In this document: in pieces, positions 1 through 11,545 of the stretch
How positions within the stretch are numbered: the first letter of the stretch is position 1
How the letters are laid out: every line of letters starts with the position of its first letter
DNA from: Phycomyces nitens
Taxonomy: Eukaryota; Mucoromycota; Mucoromycetes; Mucorales; Phycomycetaceae
Reading direction: 5' to 3'
DNA: 64,000 bases
Assembly: GCA_022702545.1 (NCBI GenBank)
Contig: JAHRBC010000001.1
Location: 496,001-560,000, forward strand
Notes under the pieces: model-generated
The model's input: only the letters and a program-made list of their open reading frames with translations
The model's database searches: none
Told to the model about the DNA's origin: nothing
Made by a program: the position numbers and the translations under genes

Positions 1-260
1 CTATGTCTCATGGCCGACTAAATCGTCATCACAATAAGCAACATGTTTTCGCGTACGTTCGCTGGTTTGTCTTTGATTCCGAGCGTACAAGAGAACATGA
101 AAGTGTTGACATTTGTAGGCCACAATTTTCTCCAGCCAACTACCACAGTATTGTGCCTGTACATCGCATTCTGTTAGAAGTAGCACTGGCTGAACATATG
201 ACCCAAAATAATGTAAAGAAGATACTGGTTATCCCTTTACCTAAAAAAATATATGCTTAA
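1..260 (+). pseudogene. Transposase C-terminal end, element A (partial)
   Basis: The window begins inside the last exon of a Plavaka-like transposase. The visible 85 residues carry the C-terminal signature shared by all related copies here: an HVFA(F/Y)V.W segment, then PVHRILLEVA, then a basic/hydrophobic tail ending in PLPKKIYA and a TAA stop at 258-260. This C-terminal module follows the catalytic domain in copies B, C and E; its function is not known to me. The catalytic region lies upstream of the window, so intactness cannot be judged. The family assignment rests on near-identity of this tail to the full-length copies B and E. Confidence 0.85.
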
Positions 261-385
261 GTTTTAATAAAATATGTCTTTACTCATTTTTAAACAAGAT
301 TGCATACCAGAATAAAATAAACAAGTATAGGATTCGAATGAGTCTTTAGGATTGAGTGCATGAGAGGAGCAAAGATGAGGTTTTT

Positions 386-1613
386 TTATTTTTTTTTAAA
401 TTTTTTAATTTCTAACGGCCCATTCAGGCGGGGAGGGACCATTCCCTCCGGGACTGCTACTTCGTCGACGCGGCCAAACTTTCGACGAAGCATCTGACGA
501 TGTCTTGTTCCCAAGCCGGCAAGCACGTAGTCATCGACGAGTTCAAGGAAATGATTGAACTAAAATATTCATTAGTATTCTATAAAAATAATAAACAATA
601 TTCTTTGCGAATTTATTTACCTCGTCGCTTCGCCAGCTTGGGCGCGCAGTGAGGATGCGACGCCCGAACGAAGCATCGCTCCCTCATCGTCAGACTCACC
701 CTCAGACATTGCTGCCTTTTGGATGAGATTGCTGCAGTCCCGGTCCATTTCTTGGTCAATCGCCGCCTTGTTATTGGAGTATGCCTCCCGGCGGCGAGTG
801 AGATGCTGATGAAATATATGATTGTCAATTGAGTTAATAGGAATCCTTTTCATAATAAAAATAATAACTCACGTCCGCCTGACGGCCATTTCTTCTTGAG
901 CGAGCATTCGCTTCTGCTCGCTTCTCAAAAGACTTCTTCTCCTGAGTCCGCCTTCCATTGAAGTTGGTGTATATATACCGGCGGAGGTCAGGGTACCTCA
1001 ACCCAGACTCGAGAAACCTTGGCTGGAGATAGGCCATTATCTCGAGTACCAACTCTTTGTTGGGACTCTCGTTAAAGGCCACGTCCGTTCTCCAGCTAGG
1101 CTTTCGGTTGTTAGCCTCAACCAAGTCTGGGTTGTTGGACCTGAAGTTTTGGGTCTTCAGGTAGCGTCTGATGAAGCCCTAATATATTTTTAGAAGGTAT
1201 TAGACTAGCAATATATTTCAATAGTATATACTCACATACGCGCGGTTGGTTTCCTGCATTTGAGGAGCTTCAAACGCAGCAAGTGCAACCACAGTGGGGG
1301 AGAGAGGAGCAGCAGCAACGGGAGCAGCAACAATGAGGGCAGCAACAATGGGGGCAGCAGCAACGGAAGCAGCAGCAACGGGGGCAGAAGAAGTTGCCCC
1401 AGGGACATTTCCAAAACCATCCAAGATGGCAATGGTACTGGCACCATCTTGGATGATAACACCAAGCCTGGTGTCCATGGTGGCTAGCCTGGTGCCAACA
1501 GAACGCACCTCTCCAGTCACATTGGACAAACCAGCCTCCACACTGGTCAATCTGTCCATCAATTCCCTGAACTCGTCGGTTGTTCGAGGAGCAATTGCAC
1601 GTCTGTTTGCCAT
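386..1613 (-). pseudogene. Transposon gene 2, element A (frameshifted)
   Basis: Four-exon gene convergent to the transposase: 1613-1236, 1178-873, 805-621 and 559-386, with GT-AG introns of about 57-67 bases. Exon 1 has a coiled-coil-like heptad segment and then an Ala/Pro-rich tract. Exon 2 is 306 nt and contains the family motif (N)R.(P/S)WRT(D/E)V.FNESPNKEL. Exon 3 has the acidic motif MSEGESDDE and, in another frame, RPSWRSDE before the splice site; exon 4 contains VAVPEG. Exon 3 is 185 nt, not a multiple of three, so A carries a frameshift between the acidic motif and the WRSDE motif. The product has no family I recognise. By position and conservation it is a transposon accessory protein; a TnpA-like DNA-binding role is only a guess. 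Confidence 0.75.
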
Positions 1614-2031
1614 AATCTACAAAATATCAAATAATAATTTTCAATTGTTAATTGTCTTTATTTCATGGGATCTCATATAAAATATGTAATGTCTTATACA
1701 TACAATTGATATTTGTTTTATTGAAAGGTTTTGGGAAGCAGAAGGGTGTGTTGTGTGTGAACAGGCCTTTGAGAATATAAAATACAGAGTATTTATAAAA
1801 AAAGAGTTTGATGAGCGGATCCAAACACTTCTTGTACACACTAATGAATGGCTCCATTTGTTTTTAGATTCTATCCATTACACCTATTCTGTCTCTGTTT
1901 CAAATTATATATCCTTGTATTCTTTTCTTTTTTGCTCTTTTTTCCTTTCCCTCGTTTCCTATATCCGGGCCCATTTTTTCTTTCTTTTTTACACCTCTTT
2001 ACACTAAAAAATTGGCGGCTTCTTTATAAAC

Positions 2032-3933
2032 ATGCGCTCATTCCAATACATCCTGCCTGCATTGCTCATCCAAACAATCTGTGGTCAGTTGAATGTGCCT
2101 TTAGCATCTCGCAAATTATCCTGACTCTCTTTTTTTATTTTATAGACCTCCTCAACTCACACAGCTTTATTATATGGTTCAATCATCAATATTGGGCTAA
2201 AAAATCTTTTTGTGTCAAACGATTTTCTATTCTAACGTTGCTTATTTTATTGTAGACCACACCACCAATCACCCCATCTACCTCTTCCTTCATGTACGAT
2301 TGTAATCATAATGGTAATATCTTTTTTTGGTCTTTATATTTTTTATAATATTATTCTGATCCTCTCTTTTTATCTTATAGCCTTCCGCCACTCACACAGT
2401 CTATTATATTGGTATCGTCATCAGTGTCATGGTAAAAAGAACCTTTTGGTGTCAAACTTTTTTTCTCTAACGTTGTTTATTCTACTTGGGTCACCCCCAT
2501 CACACCCTGTCCGTCTCTTCCATCATCTACAACTGGTTATCATAATGGTAATGCCATTTCTTGGTCTATACTTTTCTATAATATTATTGTTATTCTCTCT
2601 TTTTATTTTATAGACATATTCTGTTCACACGCCTATTATATGGTATGGTCATCAGTGGCATGGTAAAAAATCGTGTCAAATAATTTTCCCCTTTAACGTT
2701 TCTTATTCTACTATAGACCGCCGCCATCAATCACCCCATCTGGCTCCCCCATCATCCTCAACTGTTATCATAATGGTAATGCTGTCTCTTAGTCTTTCTA
2801 CTTTCCATAACACTATTCTGATTCTCTCTTTTTATATTATAGATCTCCTCTACTCAAACGGTCTATTATATGGTATCGTCATTGATGGCTTGGTAAAAAA
2901 TATTTTCGTGTCAAACTATTTTATCCTCTAACGTTTCTTATTCTACTATAGACCGCCGCCATCAATCACCCCATCTGGCTCCCCCATCATCCTCAACTGT
3001 TATCATAACAGTAATACTGTCTCTTAGTCTTTCTACTTTCCATAACACTATTCTGATTCTCTCTTTTTATCTTATAGACCTCCTCTACTCAAACGGTCTA
3101 TTATATGGTATCGTCATTGGTGGCTTGGTAAAAAATATTTTCGTGTCAAACTATTTTATCCTCTAATGTTTCTTATTCTACTATAGACCGCCGCCATCAA
3201 TCACCCCATCTGGCTTCCCCATCATCCTCAACTGTTATCATAATGGTAATGCTGTCTCTTAGTCTTTATACTTTCCATAACACTATTCTGATTCTCTCTT
3301 TTTATCTTATAGACCTCCTCTACTCAAACGGTCTATTATATGGTATCATCATTGGTGGCTTGGTAAAAACTCTTCGTGTCAAACTATTTTCTCCTTTAAC
3401 GTTTCTTATTCTACTATAGACCGCCGCCATCACTGTCCACCCCATCTGGCCCCTTCATCATCTACGACTGGTTATCATAATGGTAATGCCTTTTCTTGGT
3501 CTTTATCTCTTTCCATAATATTATTCTGGCTATTTACTAATATTGTTCTATACTCTTAATAAGAATCTATTGTTGGTCATCACGTAACATCCCTCTACTT
3601 AATTGTCAACTCTGTTTCTGGTATGTAAATCGATTATTCTATTACCCAATTCACCCATACTAATTTACTTTACCCCATCTCTAGTCAATCTAATCATACA
3701 AGATGCCATGCCATGCCGCACAACTCAGCCCCACTTTGTCCGTTCTTATCCATCCCTTACAATGTAAGTATAAAATACCTCGCATCTTGAACAACACCCG
3801 CACTCTTGAATATATGTCACTAATATAACTTTTATTGTATTAGAATACTGCCGCAACCACCCAAATCGCCGTCGGTCCCTATTTTCAGGTATTGTTCAGT
3901 AGTGAAGCACCCGATCCAAGTAGTATCAAGTAG
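2032..3933 (+). pseudogene. Transposon gene 3 (mini-exon hydrophobic protein), element A
   Basis: Divergent from gene 2. Exon 1 (2032-2083) follows a TTTATAAA box and encodes a signal-peptide-like start, MRSFQYILPALLIQTIC. It is followed by exon pairs preceded by pyrimidine-rich AG sites, then a conserved end exon (3844-3933). That final exon reads NTAATTQIAVGPYFQ, continues to SSIK and stops at TAG, matching element B codon for codon in length (30 codons). The exon just upstream (MPHNSAPLCPF in both) also keeps the frame. A has a 5-base ATGCC-type duplication and an indel in earlier exons, and the middle exon pair has been amplified in tandem, so this copy is probably non-functional. The product would be a small protein with several hydrophobic segments. 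I know no family for it. Confidence 0.55.
2146..3490 (+). repeat. Tandem array of a two-exon unit (about 235 bp, about six copies)
   Basis: A unit of about 233-235 bases recurs; the 'gaccgccgcc' landmark lies at about 2716, 2951, 3186 and 3419, with two more diverged units starting near 2254 and 2486. Each unit contains two short segments flanked by splice-like signals: ...TTATAG|ACCTCC...|GTAAAA and ...CTATAG|ACCGCC...ATAATG|GTAATG. Element B has one copy of the same exon pair (9339-9388 and 9449-9511), so A has amplified a genomic block covering two gene 3 exons with their introns. The summed exon length per unit is not a multiple of three, so using every copy would break the frame. Confidence 0.85.
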
Positions 3934-4463
3934 GCCGGTAGAAGCGGCAAGGATAAACAGTAATAGTATTAGAGCTTGTGTACAGAGCCATTCTATTCTT
4001 TCCAATAAACACAAATATAAACCATAAACCTAATAAGTACGGGGTATAAAACAATGGGGGGATCATTCTATGCTTGATTGCACAGTAATAGTATTCGATG
4101 ATTGGTTAATTGCTTGAGGATATCCTTGATACCATGGAGAAAGCCAGCTTCTCCCCAACTTTATTTGCTGTGTGTAATCGTCTTTTCAATTTATAAACAC
4201 ATAATCTATTACACTAAAAACATAGTTTTAAGCACAAAAATCTGGTAAACACCAAAAATCTATATGCAGAAAAAGCTAACGAACCCTACTCTCCCAAAAG
4301 TTTTCAACTTTGCACCTGTATGAGATTCGACTTTGAGCCCAGGAGAAACCTTGCTTACTCCCATACTCGTAGTATTCTGTTCTCCCCTGAAAACCTAAAC
4401 TTTTCCCCTATTTATTTCTGGTTATATACATGGTTTTACCCCACAGTTTTTGCAGTGTACAAT

Positions 4464-7400
4464 ATGTCTTCTATTACTCAACTTCGCAACGAGGCCTGTT
4501 ATTGCACTAAATGCAATGGTAACGCCCAAGGTTACAGTCTGGTAACAAAGAGAACCTCTCAGCGTCATAATAAGAGAGCAAGAATTGACGAACTTGAAAG
4601 AATTGTGATGGGTATGATGATTTTGGTATTGTTTTTTGGCCCTTGTATAATAACACGGTTTTTTATTAAACACAGAAAGACAAAGAGAAATGGTGGAGAT
4701 TGATATTGAACGTAAGGAATATTTATTTGAAGAGCAGCAGATAGTAACAAGCTATTGTATTCTATATGTAGCTATCACAACCCATCAATCCGGTTCTATG
4801 GAAAGACAGAATGATTTTTCCCACTCACCCGTCGTGGAATCTGAGCTGATGCTGGATGGCGATGATTCAGCTGCCAATGAGGTGAATGGCAATGACAGCA
4901 ACAATGAAGAGGAGAGCGATGCCAAAGACAGTGATGGTGACGACGTCGAGGAGATTGAAGTCGAGGATCTTAGCAGTGAAGGCGAGTGTTGAATAAAGAA
5001 AAAAGAACCTGAAAAAATTGAGTGTTAATAATTATCATTTTAAAATAGACCCCTTTTCCTCCCCTGAGATGCCAGAGAATCCAGTGCACAGGTCCATTGC
5101 CATATTCGTGGTCCTGTTTGCATCCCGATACGTGGTCAACAAGGGTGCTGTTGTCTTGATCGAGTTCATCAACGAGCTCTTGAAGATCTACGAGCAGGAT
5201 TTCCAATTGCCCTCTAGCCTTCCTGGTCTCCAAAAGATGACGGGTTTCTCAGCCTTGACCAAAGGAATAAAGAAATCTGTTGTGTGCCAGGATTGCCACA
5301 AGGTGTACGAGGAAGCTGGGTCTGTTCCTGAGTTCTGTAACTCATCCAAGGTTGGTTCCCGCTCTTCCTGTGGGTGCAAGTTGATGAAGGCGTCCTCTTC
5401 TGGTACTTTGGTTCCAAGACGCCAATTCCACTATCAGTCCGTCAAGCAGGCGTTGAGTGTCCTTTTCCTCCGCCCGGATTTTGAGGCCAATATCCGCCAT
5501 TGGAACAAAGAGCTTAAGGTCATGGACACCATGTGCGATGTGTACAATGGTGCCATGTGGAAGGACCTGAAGGATAAGGATGGTGTCTCCTTTGTCGCTG
5601 ACCCACGTTCATTGATGCTGACATTGAACATCGATTGGTTTCAGCCATTCGATGGGGTGACTTATTCCTGTGGAGCAATCTACTTGGCAATAAACAATCT
5701 TCCTAGGGCTGAGCGGTTCAAGCCCGAGAATATCATCCTTGTTGGCCTGATGCCTGGGCCAAAGGAGCCAAAATCAGACGAGATAAACAGCTACCTGGAG
5801 CCGCTGGTCAATGACCTGAACCAGCTGTACGTTGGTGTTTCCATTCCAACGTTTGAGTGCCCTTCTTCTGTGGTTGTCCGTGCTGCCTTGATGATGGTTG
5901 CCTGCGACATCCCTGCTGCCAGGAAGACTAGTGGCTTCACAGCCCATAACAGCACTCGGGCATGCTATAAGTGCAGTCGCAGTTTCTCCCGTCTGGAAGG
6001 CACGAGCCATGTGGACTTTCGTGGGTTCGAGTTTGTCAAGTGGAGGCTTGCCAATGGTGAAGAAAACCGGGTGCATGCTGAGGAGTGGAAGAGTGCAAGT
6101 ACGCCCTCAGAAAGGCACCAGCTGGAGGTCGAAAATGGTGTTCGATGGTCGCAGCTGCACCGCCTTGGATACTTTGATCTAGTACGTGGAACGATCATTG
6201 ATCCCATGCACAACCTATTCCTGGGTACGGCCAAGAGGATGGTCGAGACATGGACCGCCAGTGGTCTGATCACAGACCGGGATCTTTGTCAGATGCAAAA
6301 GGTGGCAGAGACAATGGTGTTGCCTGTGGGATATACCATGTTGAAGACGAAGATCGGAAAGGGGTTTCCCCAAATGAAAGCCGACGAGTGGAAGTCCTGG
6401 GTGTTGATTTACTCTCCTGTTCTGCTGCGGCCTGTTCTTTCTGGAACAAAGTTCAAGAATTGGATCAGCTTTGTTGATGCCTGCCGTCTCCTCACCAAGC
6501 CTACCATCACTTTTGACGAACTTGATGAGGCCCATAGTCACCTGGAGAAGTTCGGTCGGGAGTGTGAACAACAATACCCTAGTACCATCCTCACCTGCAA
6601 CATGCACCTACACCTCCATCTTCGCGACACTGTTCGTGATTTTGGACCAGTGTATGGTTATTGGCTCTTTGGGTTCGAGCGATATAATGGGTTGTTGAAG
6701 AATGTTGATACAAACAGGAGAGATGGGTTTGAATCAACATACATAAAAAGTTTTACTGAAAATATGTATAAGGGTGATCTTGTGCAAAGACTTACATGTC
6801 AGAGCCAAGTCCCCTTCAAAGTACTATTGAAAAAACTCACCTCCTTGTCCAATACTTTTATAGTAGCCCCAGCCCCAGCACCAGCACCTCAACGCCGTTT
6901 CCGTCTTGACGCATTCCTGCAAGCCTCGTTGGATGTCAGTCTTACGATTAAGGGTAACGAAGCTCTCCCTCCGTCAGCATTACCTTTACCAACAGCAACA
7001 GCAACAACACAGATGGGTGATATCGACTATCCCCATCTCCTAGAATATTACAAGAGAGCATATGACAATGAGCACCTTGTTGACTACCTCCATGCATCTT
7101 CATCACCATTCTTTGTCAATGACCGAATCACAAAGATCAAGGCCATTGATCTTCTTGGTCAGACATACAAGGGCAAAGGTGGATCTGGCAGTCGCGGGTC
7201 ATATATCCAAGCTCTTTTCTGGATTTCGAGGGTAGAAAGACAAACGCGTACACAGGAGAAATCCAATACCTGTTCGCCCACAACTTCGTTCCTCCTCCCA
7301 GCCCCTCCAACAGCCGCCCTCATTTCCACCACAAGCAACATGTGTTTGCATTCGTCCACTGGCTTGTTCCAGATCCTGACAATCTCAGACCAGTTGAGCA

Positions 7401-7554
7401 AGTTGACGTCTGCCTCCCTGGTTTTGCGCCAAACACGTTCGACAGCATCTTGCCAGTGCACAGGATTCTCTTGGAAGTGGCTACGGCCGAATTAAAAATT
7501 GAAAACAACGCAAGGATGCTGGTCATTCCACTGCCAAAAAAAATATATGCATAA
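4464..7554 (+). pseudogene. Plavaka/tnp2-like DDE transposase, element B (one frameshift)
   Basis: Four exons: 4464-4611 (148 nt), 4676-4711 (36 nt), 4772-4981 (acidic) and 5049-7554, about 966 codons. Exon 1 encodes a zinc-finger-like CYCTKC...RTSQRH motif; exon 3 is rich in Asp/Glu. The main exon holds the catalytic core: LNIDWFQPF (first Asp), MVACDIPAARK (second Asp), a C-x2-C finger (ACYKC), TIIDPMHNLFLGTAKRM and GFERYNGLLK (probable catalytic Glu). Such enzymes cut and paste elements with CACTG/CACTA ends. The third intron has a GC donor (GCGAGT), where C and D have GT. A single one-base loss in the T-run near 7214-7219 shifts the frame; the remainder (to IPLPKKIYA) is intact in the next frame. 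This is the most complete of the three-gene transposases apart from that lesion. Confidence 0.88.
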
Positions 7555-7691
7555 ATACAAATAAAACTTTTCTCTCTCTCTCTCTCCCTTTTAAAGAAGC
7601 AAAAAACAAAACAAAGCCAAGTAAAATATACATATAGTCCAAATAGCGCATATGTGAAACAGGGTGAAAATTAAGAGAAAAAGAAAACGTT

Positions 7692-8877
7692 TTATTGTCT
7701 CAGTGACCATTGAGGAAGGGAGGAAGAAAGCCCCTCAGGGACTGCTAAATCCGCAACGCGGCCAAATACTCTTGGGAGCATTTGGCGCACGTTGACACCC
7801 AAGCCAAGGAGCGAGTACGAGTCCAACAACTCAATCAACTGATTGAACTAATATACATTCATTAGAATATTATTTTATGATTCAAAAGCAATAAAAAAAT
7901 TTATTTAAATAATATGTTACCTCATCGCTCCTCCAGCCTGGGCGTACTGTGCGGATCATCCGCCGGCCAGGAACTCCAGGAAACTCATCCTCAGACTCAC
8001 CCTCAGACATTGCTGCCTTTTGGATGAGTGCTGAGCAATCATTGCCTATCGCATTGTCAATGGCATCCTTGTTGGAGAGGTATGCCATTCGACGGCGATG
8101 GAAATGCTAATCAAACATATGTTTAATATTGTTTTTCAATCTCAAGTCTTTTAGATGCTATGCTATTACATACATCAGCTTCCCGGCCGGCTTTTCTGGC
8201 ACGAGCATTTGCGGCTACCCGTGCCTCAGGAGACGCCCTCTCCTGGCGACGCCTTCCGCAAAGTTCCGGTAGACACTGTCCCGAAGATCCCTTTGGCGCA
8301 AGCCAGTGTTGATGAACGTTGGGCCCAGGTAGGCAAGGAGTTCAAGAACCAACTCCTTGTTGGGAGATTCATTGAAATGAACCTCCGTTCTCCACCTGGG
8401 CCTGTTGTTGTTGGCTTGCACCATAGCCGGGTTGTTTGACCTGAAATTGGGCCTCCACAGATAGTCTCGTATATGTCGCTATTAAATTTTTATAAGCCAA
8501 TGAATTGGTAAGCTATTGAGAATATTAATACTTACAAACGCTTCTGTGGCGGCACCAGGGTTATACTCCACCACAGCCGGGATGATGGGAGCTGGGCCAG
8601 TGGCAGGGATGGCAACAGGACCAGGAGCAGGGCCAACAATGGTGAATAGCTCCTCACCAAAGGCAGAAGCAAGCTCGGCGGCAGGAACTGCACTGTTGTT
8701 GGCAGCCACCAACTCAGCCAAACTGTCAATAGCCTCGACAGTACTGGCGTTGCCTTCGATGCTGGTGCCAATGCGAGAATCTACCCTGACAAGGATGTTT
8801 TGAATATCCCGCAAGGTCTCCAACAATTGGAGTTGCTCATCGGTTGAGCGAGAAGTGGGAGTGGATCTTGGTGCCAT
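7692..8877 (-). pseudogene. Transposon gene 2, element B (frameshifted)
   Basis: Convergent with the transposase, 138 bases beyond its stop. Exons are 8877-8536 (342 nt), 8478-8174 (305 nt), 8106-7921 (186 nt) and 7847-7692 (156 nt). All but exon 2 are multiples of three, and exon 2 is one base shorter than the 306 nt seen in A, D' and E. The missing base falls near 8269, within NF-GRR..ER; after it the frame for AANARARKAGREAD is recovered. Exon 1 has a heptad-like segment and an Ala/Pro-rich tract. Exon 3 contains MSEGESEDE and PGWRSDE, and exon 4 contains FGRVADLAVPEG. Apart from the single deletion the gene appears whole (about 329 codons). Function unknown. Confidence 0.8.
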
Positions 8878-9226
8878 GGTCTATAGAATATCATATGTTT
8901 TCAAAATTAGCTTTATATTCTCTTTATAAATTATAGACTCTACTATTTACATACAAAATACTTGGTTTGCGAGTGCAGGAGGGTCGATTCAATTGTAAAT
9001 AGATGGTCTTTATATACACAGATGAGTTTAATAAACAGATTCCTAATTACCCTTTGTATACTCTGTATAAATTAATAAAAAAATAATTTTGGATCTCTGC
9101 TTGAAATTAAATATCATTTCTTTCTTTCTTTTTGTTCTATCTTCTTATCTCTGTTGTTTTATCTCTACGTGGGTTTCTAATAAGACATTCTTTATACTAA
9201 CAAATTAATGGCTTCTTTATAAATGT

Positions 9227-9955
9227 ATACTCATCCCAATACATTCTCTCTACATTGCCCATCTAGACTAATCATGGTCAGTTACATGTGCCGGTGCCAT
9301 CTTGCAAGTTATTCTGATTGTCTCTTTCTATCCTGTAGACCTCTTCCACTTGTACAGCCTATTATATGGTGCCATCATCAGTGCCAGGGTAAATAAAATC
9401 TTTTCGTGTCCAATTTCTTTTTTCTCAACGTTTGTTATTCTACAATAGGCCGCCGCCATCACTGTCTACCCCATCTGCCTCCTTCATCATCTACAACTGG
9501 TTATCATAATGGTAATGCCGTTTCTTGGTCTTTGTGCTTTTCCCTAATATTATTCTGGCTATTTACTAATACTTTTCTATATTCTTAAAAAGTTATTGTT
9601 GGCCGCCATATACCATCCCTCTACTATAATCGCCAGCTCTGTTTTTGGTATGTAAATCGATTTTTCTATCACTCAATTCACCCATATTAATTTATTTTAT
9701 CCCATCTCTAGTCAATCTAATCATACAAGATGCCATGCCGCACAACTCTGCCCCTCTTTGCCCATTCTTATCCAATCCTTGCAATGTAAGTATAATATCC
9801 CTTGCATCTTGAATAGCACCCGCACTTTTGAATATATGTCACTAATATAACTTTTATTATATCAGAATACTACTGCAACCACCCAAATTGCTGCCGGACC
9901 CTATTTTCAGGTATTGTTCAGTAGAGAAGTATCCGATCCAAGTAATATCAAATAG
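9227..9955 (+). pseudogene. Transposon gene 3 (hydrophobic mini-exon protein), element B
   Basis: Recognisable exons: 9339-9388 (50), 9449-9511 (63), 9593-9647 (55), 9712-9785 (74) and 9866-9955 (90 nt with stop). All are bounded by AG and GT, and joined in one frame they stay open: LFHLYSLLYGAIISAR, AAAITVYPICLL..., LLLAAIYHPSTIIASSVF, VNLIIQDAMPHNSAPLC..., NTTATTQIAAGPYFQ and ...SNIK stop. The first three exons are strongly hydrophobic, suggesting membrane segments. The expected first exon (ending at 9276) has lost its in-frame ATG and contains TAG, so this copy looks 5'-damaged. Splice positions, the final stop and exon lengths match element A. No known family is recognised. Confidence 0.55.
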
Positions 9956-10479
9956 GCTGGTAGAAGCGGCAAGGATAGACAGTAATAGTATTAGAGCTTG
10001 TGTATAGAACCATTCTATTCTTTCCAATAAACACAAATATAAACCATAAACCTTTTAAGTACGGGGTATAAAATGATGGAAAGAGTAATTATTGCTTGAT
10101 TATACAATAATGAGTTTCAAAGAGTGGTCAATACTGGCAGTTTGAATGGGTAAACAATAATAAACCCTCACTATTAGCATATGAAAAACAACAATAAGAT
10201 CGCCCTTTCAAGATGTAAACACAATACCTGTACACCAAAAACATAATGTCGGATGTAACAATTGAGTATATCAAGTCAGTTAAGCATGTCAAAAATGCTA
10301 ACAAACCTTTGTTCCGTTCGCTGTCACAACTTTTACCATGTTTATTTCGAGTCTTACAACCTGATAGGAACCTAGGTTCTCCTATCTGTCATATCTGTGT
10401 TTTACCATAGAAAATTCACGACTTTTCACATATTTATTTACAGTTTTACACATGATCTACTTTTACCGTTTTCCCAGTG

Positions 10480-10639
10480 TCTATAAAAGACACCTTATTT
10501 TCAATCAATAAACAACATCTATTCTGTGATCAATTTTCTGTCTTGAAAGAAATCTTTGTTTCATTTATCTGAACATTCAATAATTGCCAGTATTTTGGGG
10601 CTAAGTTGAACTGTTAGTTTTTGTTTCGAATATTTCTAT
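10480..10639. other. Interval between B and G, LTR-like fragment
   Basis: No gene is seen. The stretch begins with GTCTATAAAAGAC and soon has CAATAAACAAC, a TATA-plus-polyadenylation arrangement. It resembles stretches at about 44712-44790 and 45588-45670. This could be the R-U5 part of an LTR family, but no paired LTR or TSD was found. Confidence 0.3.
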
Positions 10640-11059
10640 CACTACAGCGGAAAAAACGGTAGCTAACTACCGTTTTGGTAGCATTACTACCGTTTTTTCC
10701 CACCAAAAAAAACGGTAGTAAAGACTTTGTATAAGGCGATTTCGGTAGCTGTTACCATTTTTTTAGTGCGAAAAAAAAGGGTAGTTATGAGGCAGGAATA
10801 GGCACAGCTACCGTTTTTTTATCCAACCAAAATCGTTTCTTTATATACTATAGCCTCTCTTTTATATTACTTTATATACTAGCACCCATTCTTTTTTTAC
10901 TGCCATTTATTTGAAATAATGGTTTATTTTTTATTATAATTTCGATTTATTTCAAATAATATTAAAATATATATAATAATAATATAGAAACACCAAAAGC
11001 AAATACTATTTAATATTATAAAATGTATATGGTACAAACCTTTTACTCAATCTATACAC

Positions 11060-11545
11060 GATGCCAACAACATGTTGTTATGACTTGGATGGCCTTTGGT
11101 CTTCACCGATTGCTATAAAAATATTGTGGTCAGAGAATGAAGCAATCAAATAAACTGAGCTTATTATTTTGGATAGCATACCAGTATACGTTGTGCTTGT
11201 CAATCGGCGTGCCAAGCATCTTGTTATGGATCACTGTCATGACTTGGATAGCACCTTTGGTCTTCATCGATTGCTATAAAAATATTGTGGTCAGAGAATG
11301 AAGCAATCAAATAAACCGAATATATTGTTTTGGGTAGCATACCAGTATATATTGTGCTTGTTAATCAGCGTGCCAAGCATCTTGTTGTGAATCACTGTCA
11401 TGACTTGGAAGGCCTTTGGTCTTCATCAATTGCTATAAAGATATCGTGGTCAGAGAATGAAGCGATCAAATAAACCAAGCATATTGTTTTGGATAGCATA
11501 CCAGTATATATTGTGCTTGTTAATCGGTATACCAAGCATCTCTTG
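11060..11545. repeat. Tandem repeat, three units of about 165-175 bp
   Basis: Three diverged copies of a unit containing 'ttgctataaa.atattgtggtc', 'ggatagcatacc' and 'gtgccaagcatctt'. On the minus strand each unit shows a 90-92 base segment bordered by TTTATAG on the left and GTATGC on the right, which looks like an exon with its splice sites. The longest reading frame of the segment contains MKTKG and is broken by a stop in unit 3, so coding is doubtful. Confidence 0.7.

Larger units (their letters stand above)
1..4457 (+). mobile_element. Plavaka-like DNA transposon A, right part
   Basis: This is the right portion of a three-gene CMC/Plavaka-like transposon whose left end lies outside the window. 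It holds the 3' end of the transposase on plus, gene 2 on minus and gene 3 on plus. The right terminus is placed at 4457 because the top strand reads TTTTTGCAGTG there, the reverse complement of a CACTGCAAAAA end. The distance from the gene 3 stop codon to this terminus is 524 bases, exactly as in element B (9955 to 10479). The start codon of the element B transposase lies only 7 bases beyond it, so A appears to have inserted immediately upstream of B's coding region. The three bases after the end are TAC; the left flank cannot be checked here. Confidence 0.72.
4458..10479 (+). mobile_element. Plavaka-like DNA transposon B (5' flank displaced by A)
   Basis: Three-gene element with transposase on plus (4464-7554), gene 2 on minus (8877-7692) and gene 3 on plus (about 9227-9955). 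The right terminus is set at 10479, where the top strand reads GTTTTCCCAGTG, the complement of a CACTGGGAAAAC end. Its 524-base spacing to the gene 3 stop equals that in element A, and the last 140 bases align with A's right arm. The left terminus and promoter are not seen, because element A ends 7 bases upstream of the start codon. In copies C, D and E the start codon lies about 240 bases inside the left terminus. The bases following the right end are TCT. Confidence 0.7.

Noticed and set aside
1218..1680. Long Ala/Ser-rich open frames on the plus strand
   Set aside because: These are shadows of the Ala/Pro-rich gene 2 exon 1 on the minus strand; splice structure and conservation support the minus strand.
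4212..4235. CACTAAAAACATAG as the left end of element B
   Set aside because: The same stretch aligns with B's own right arm near 10222, so it belongs to A's right arm rather than being a terminus.
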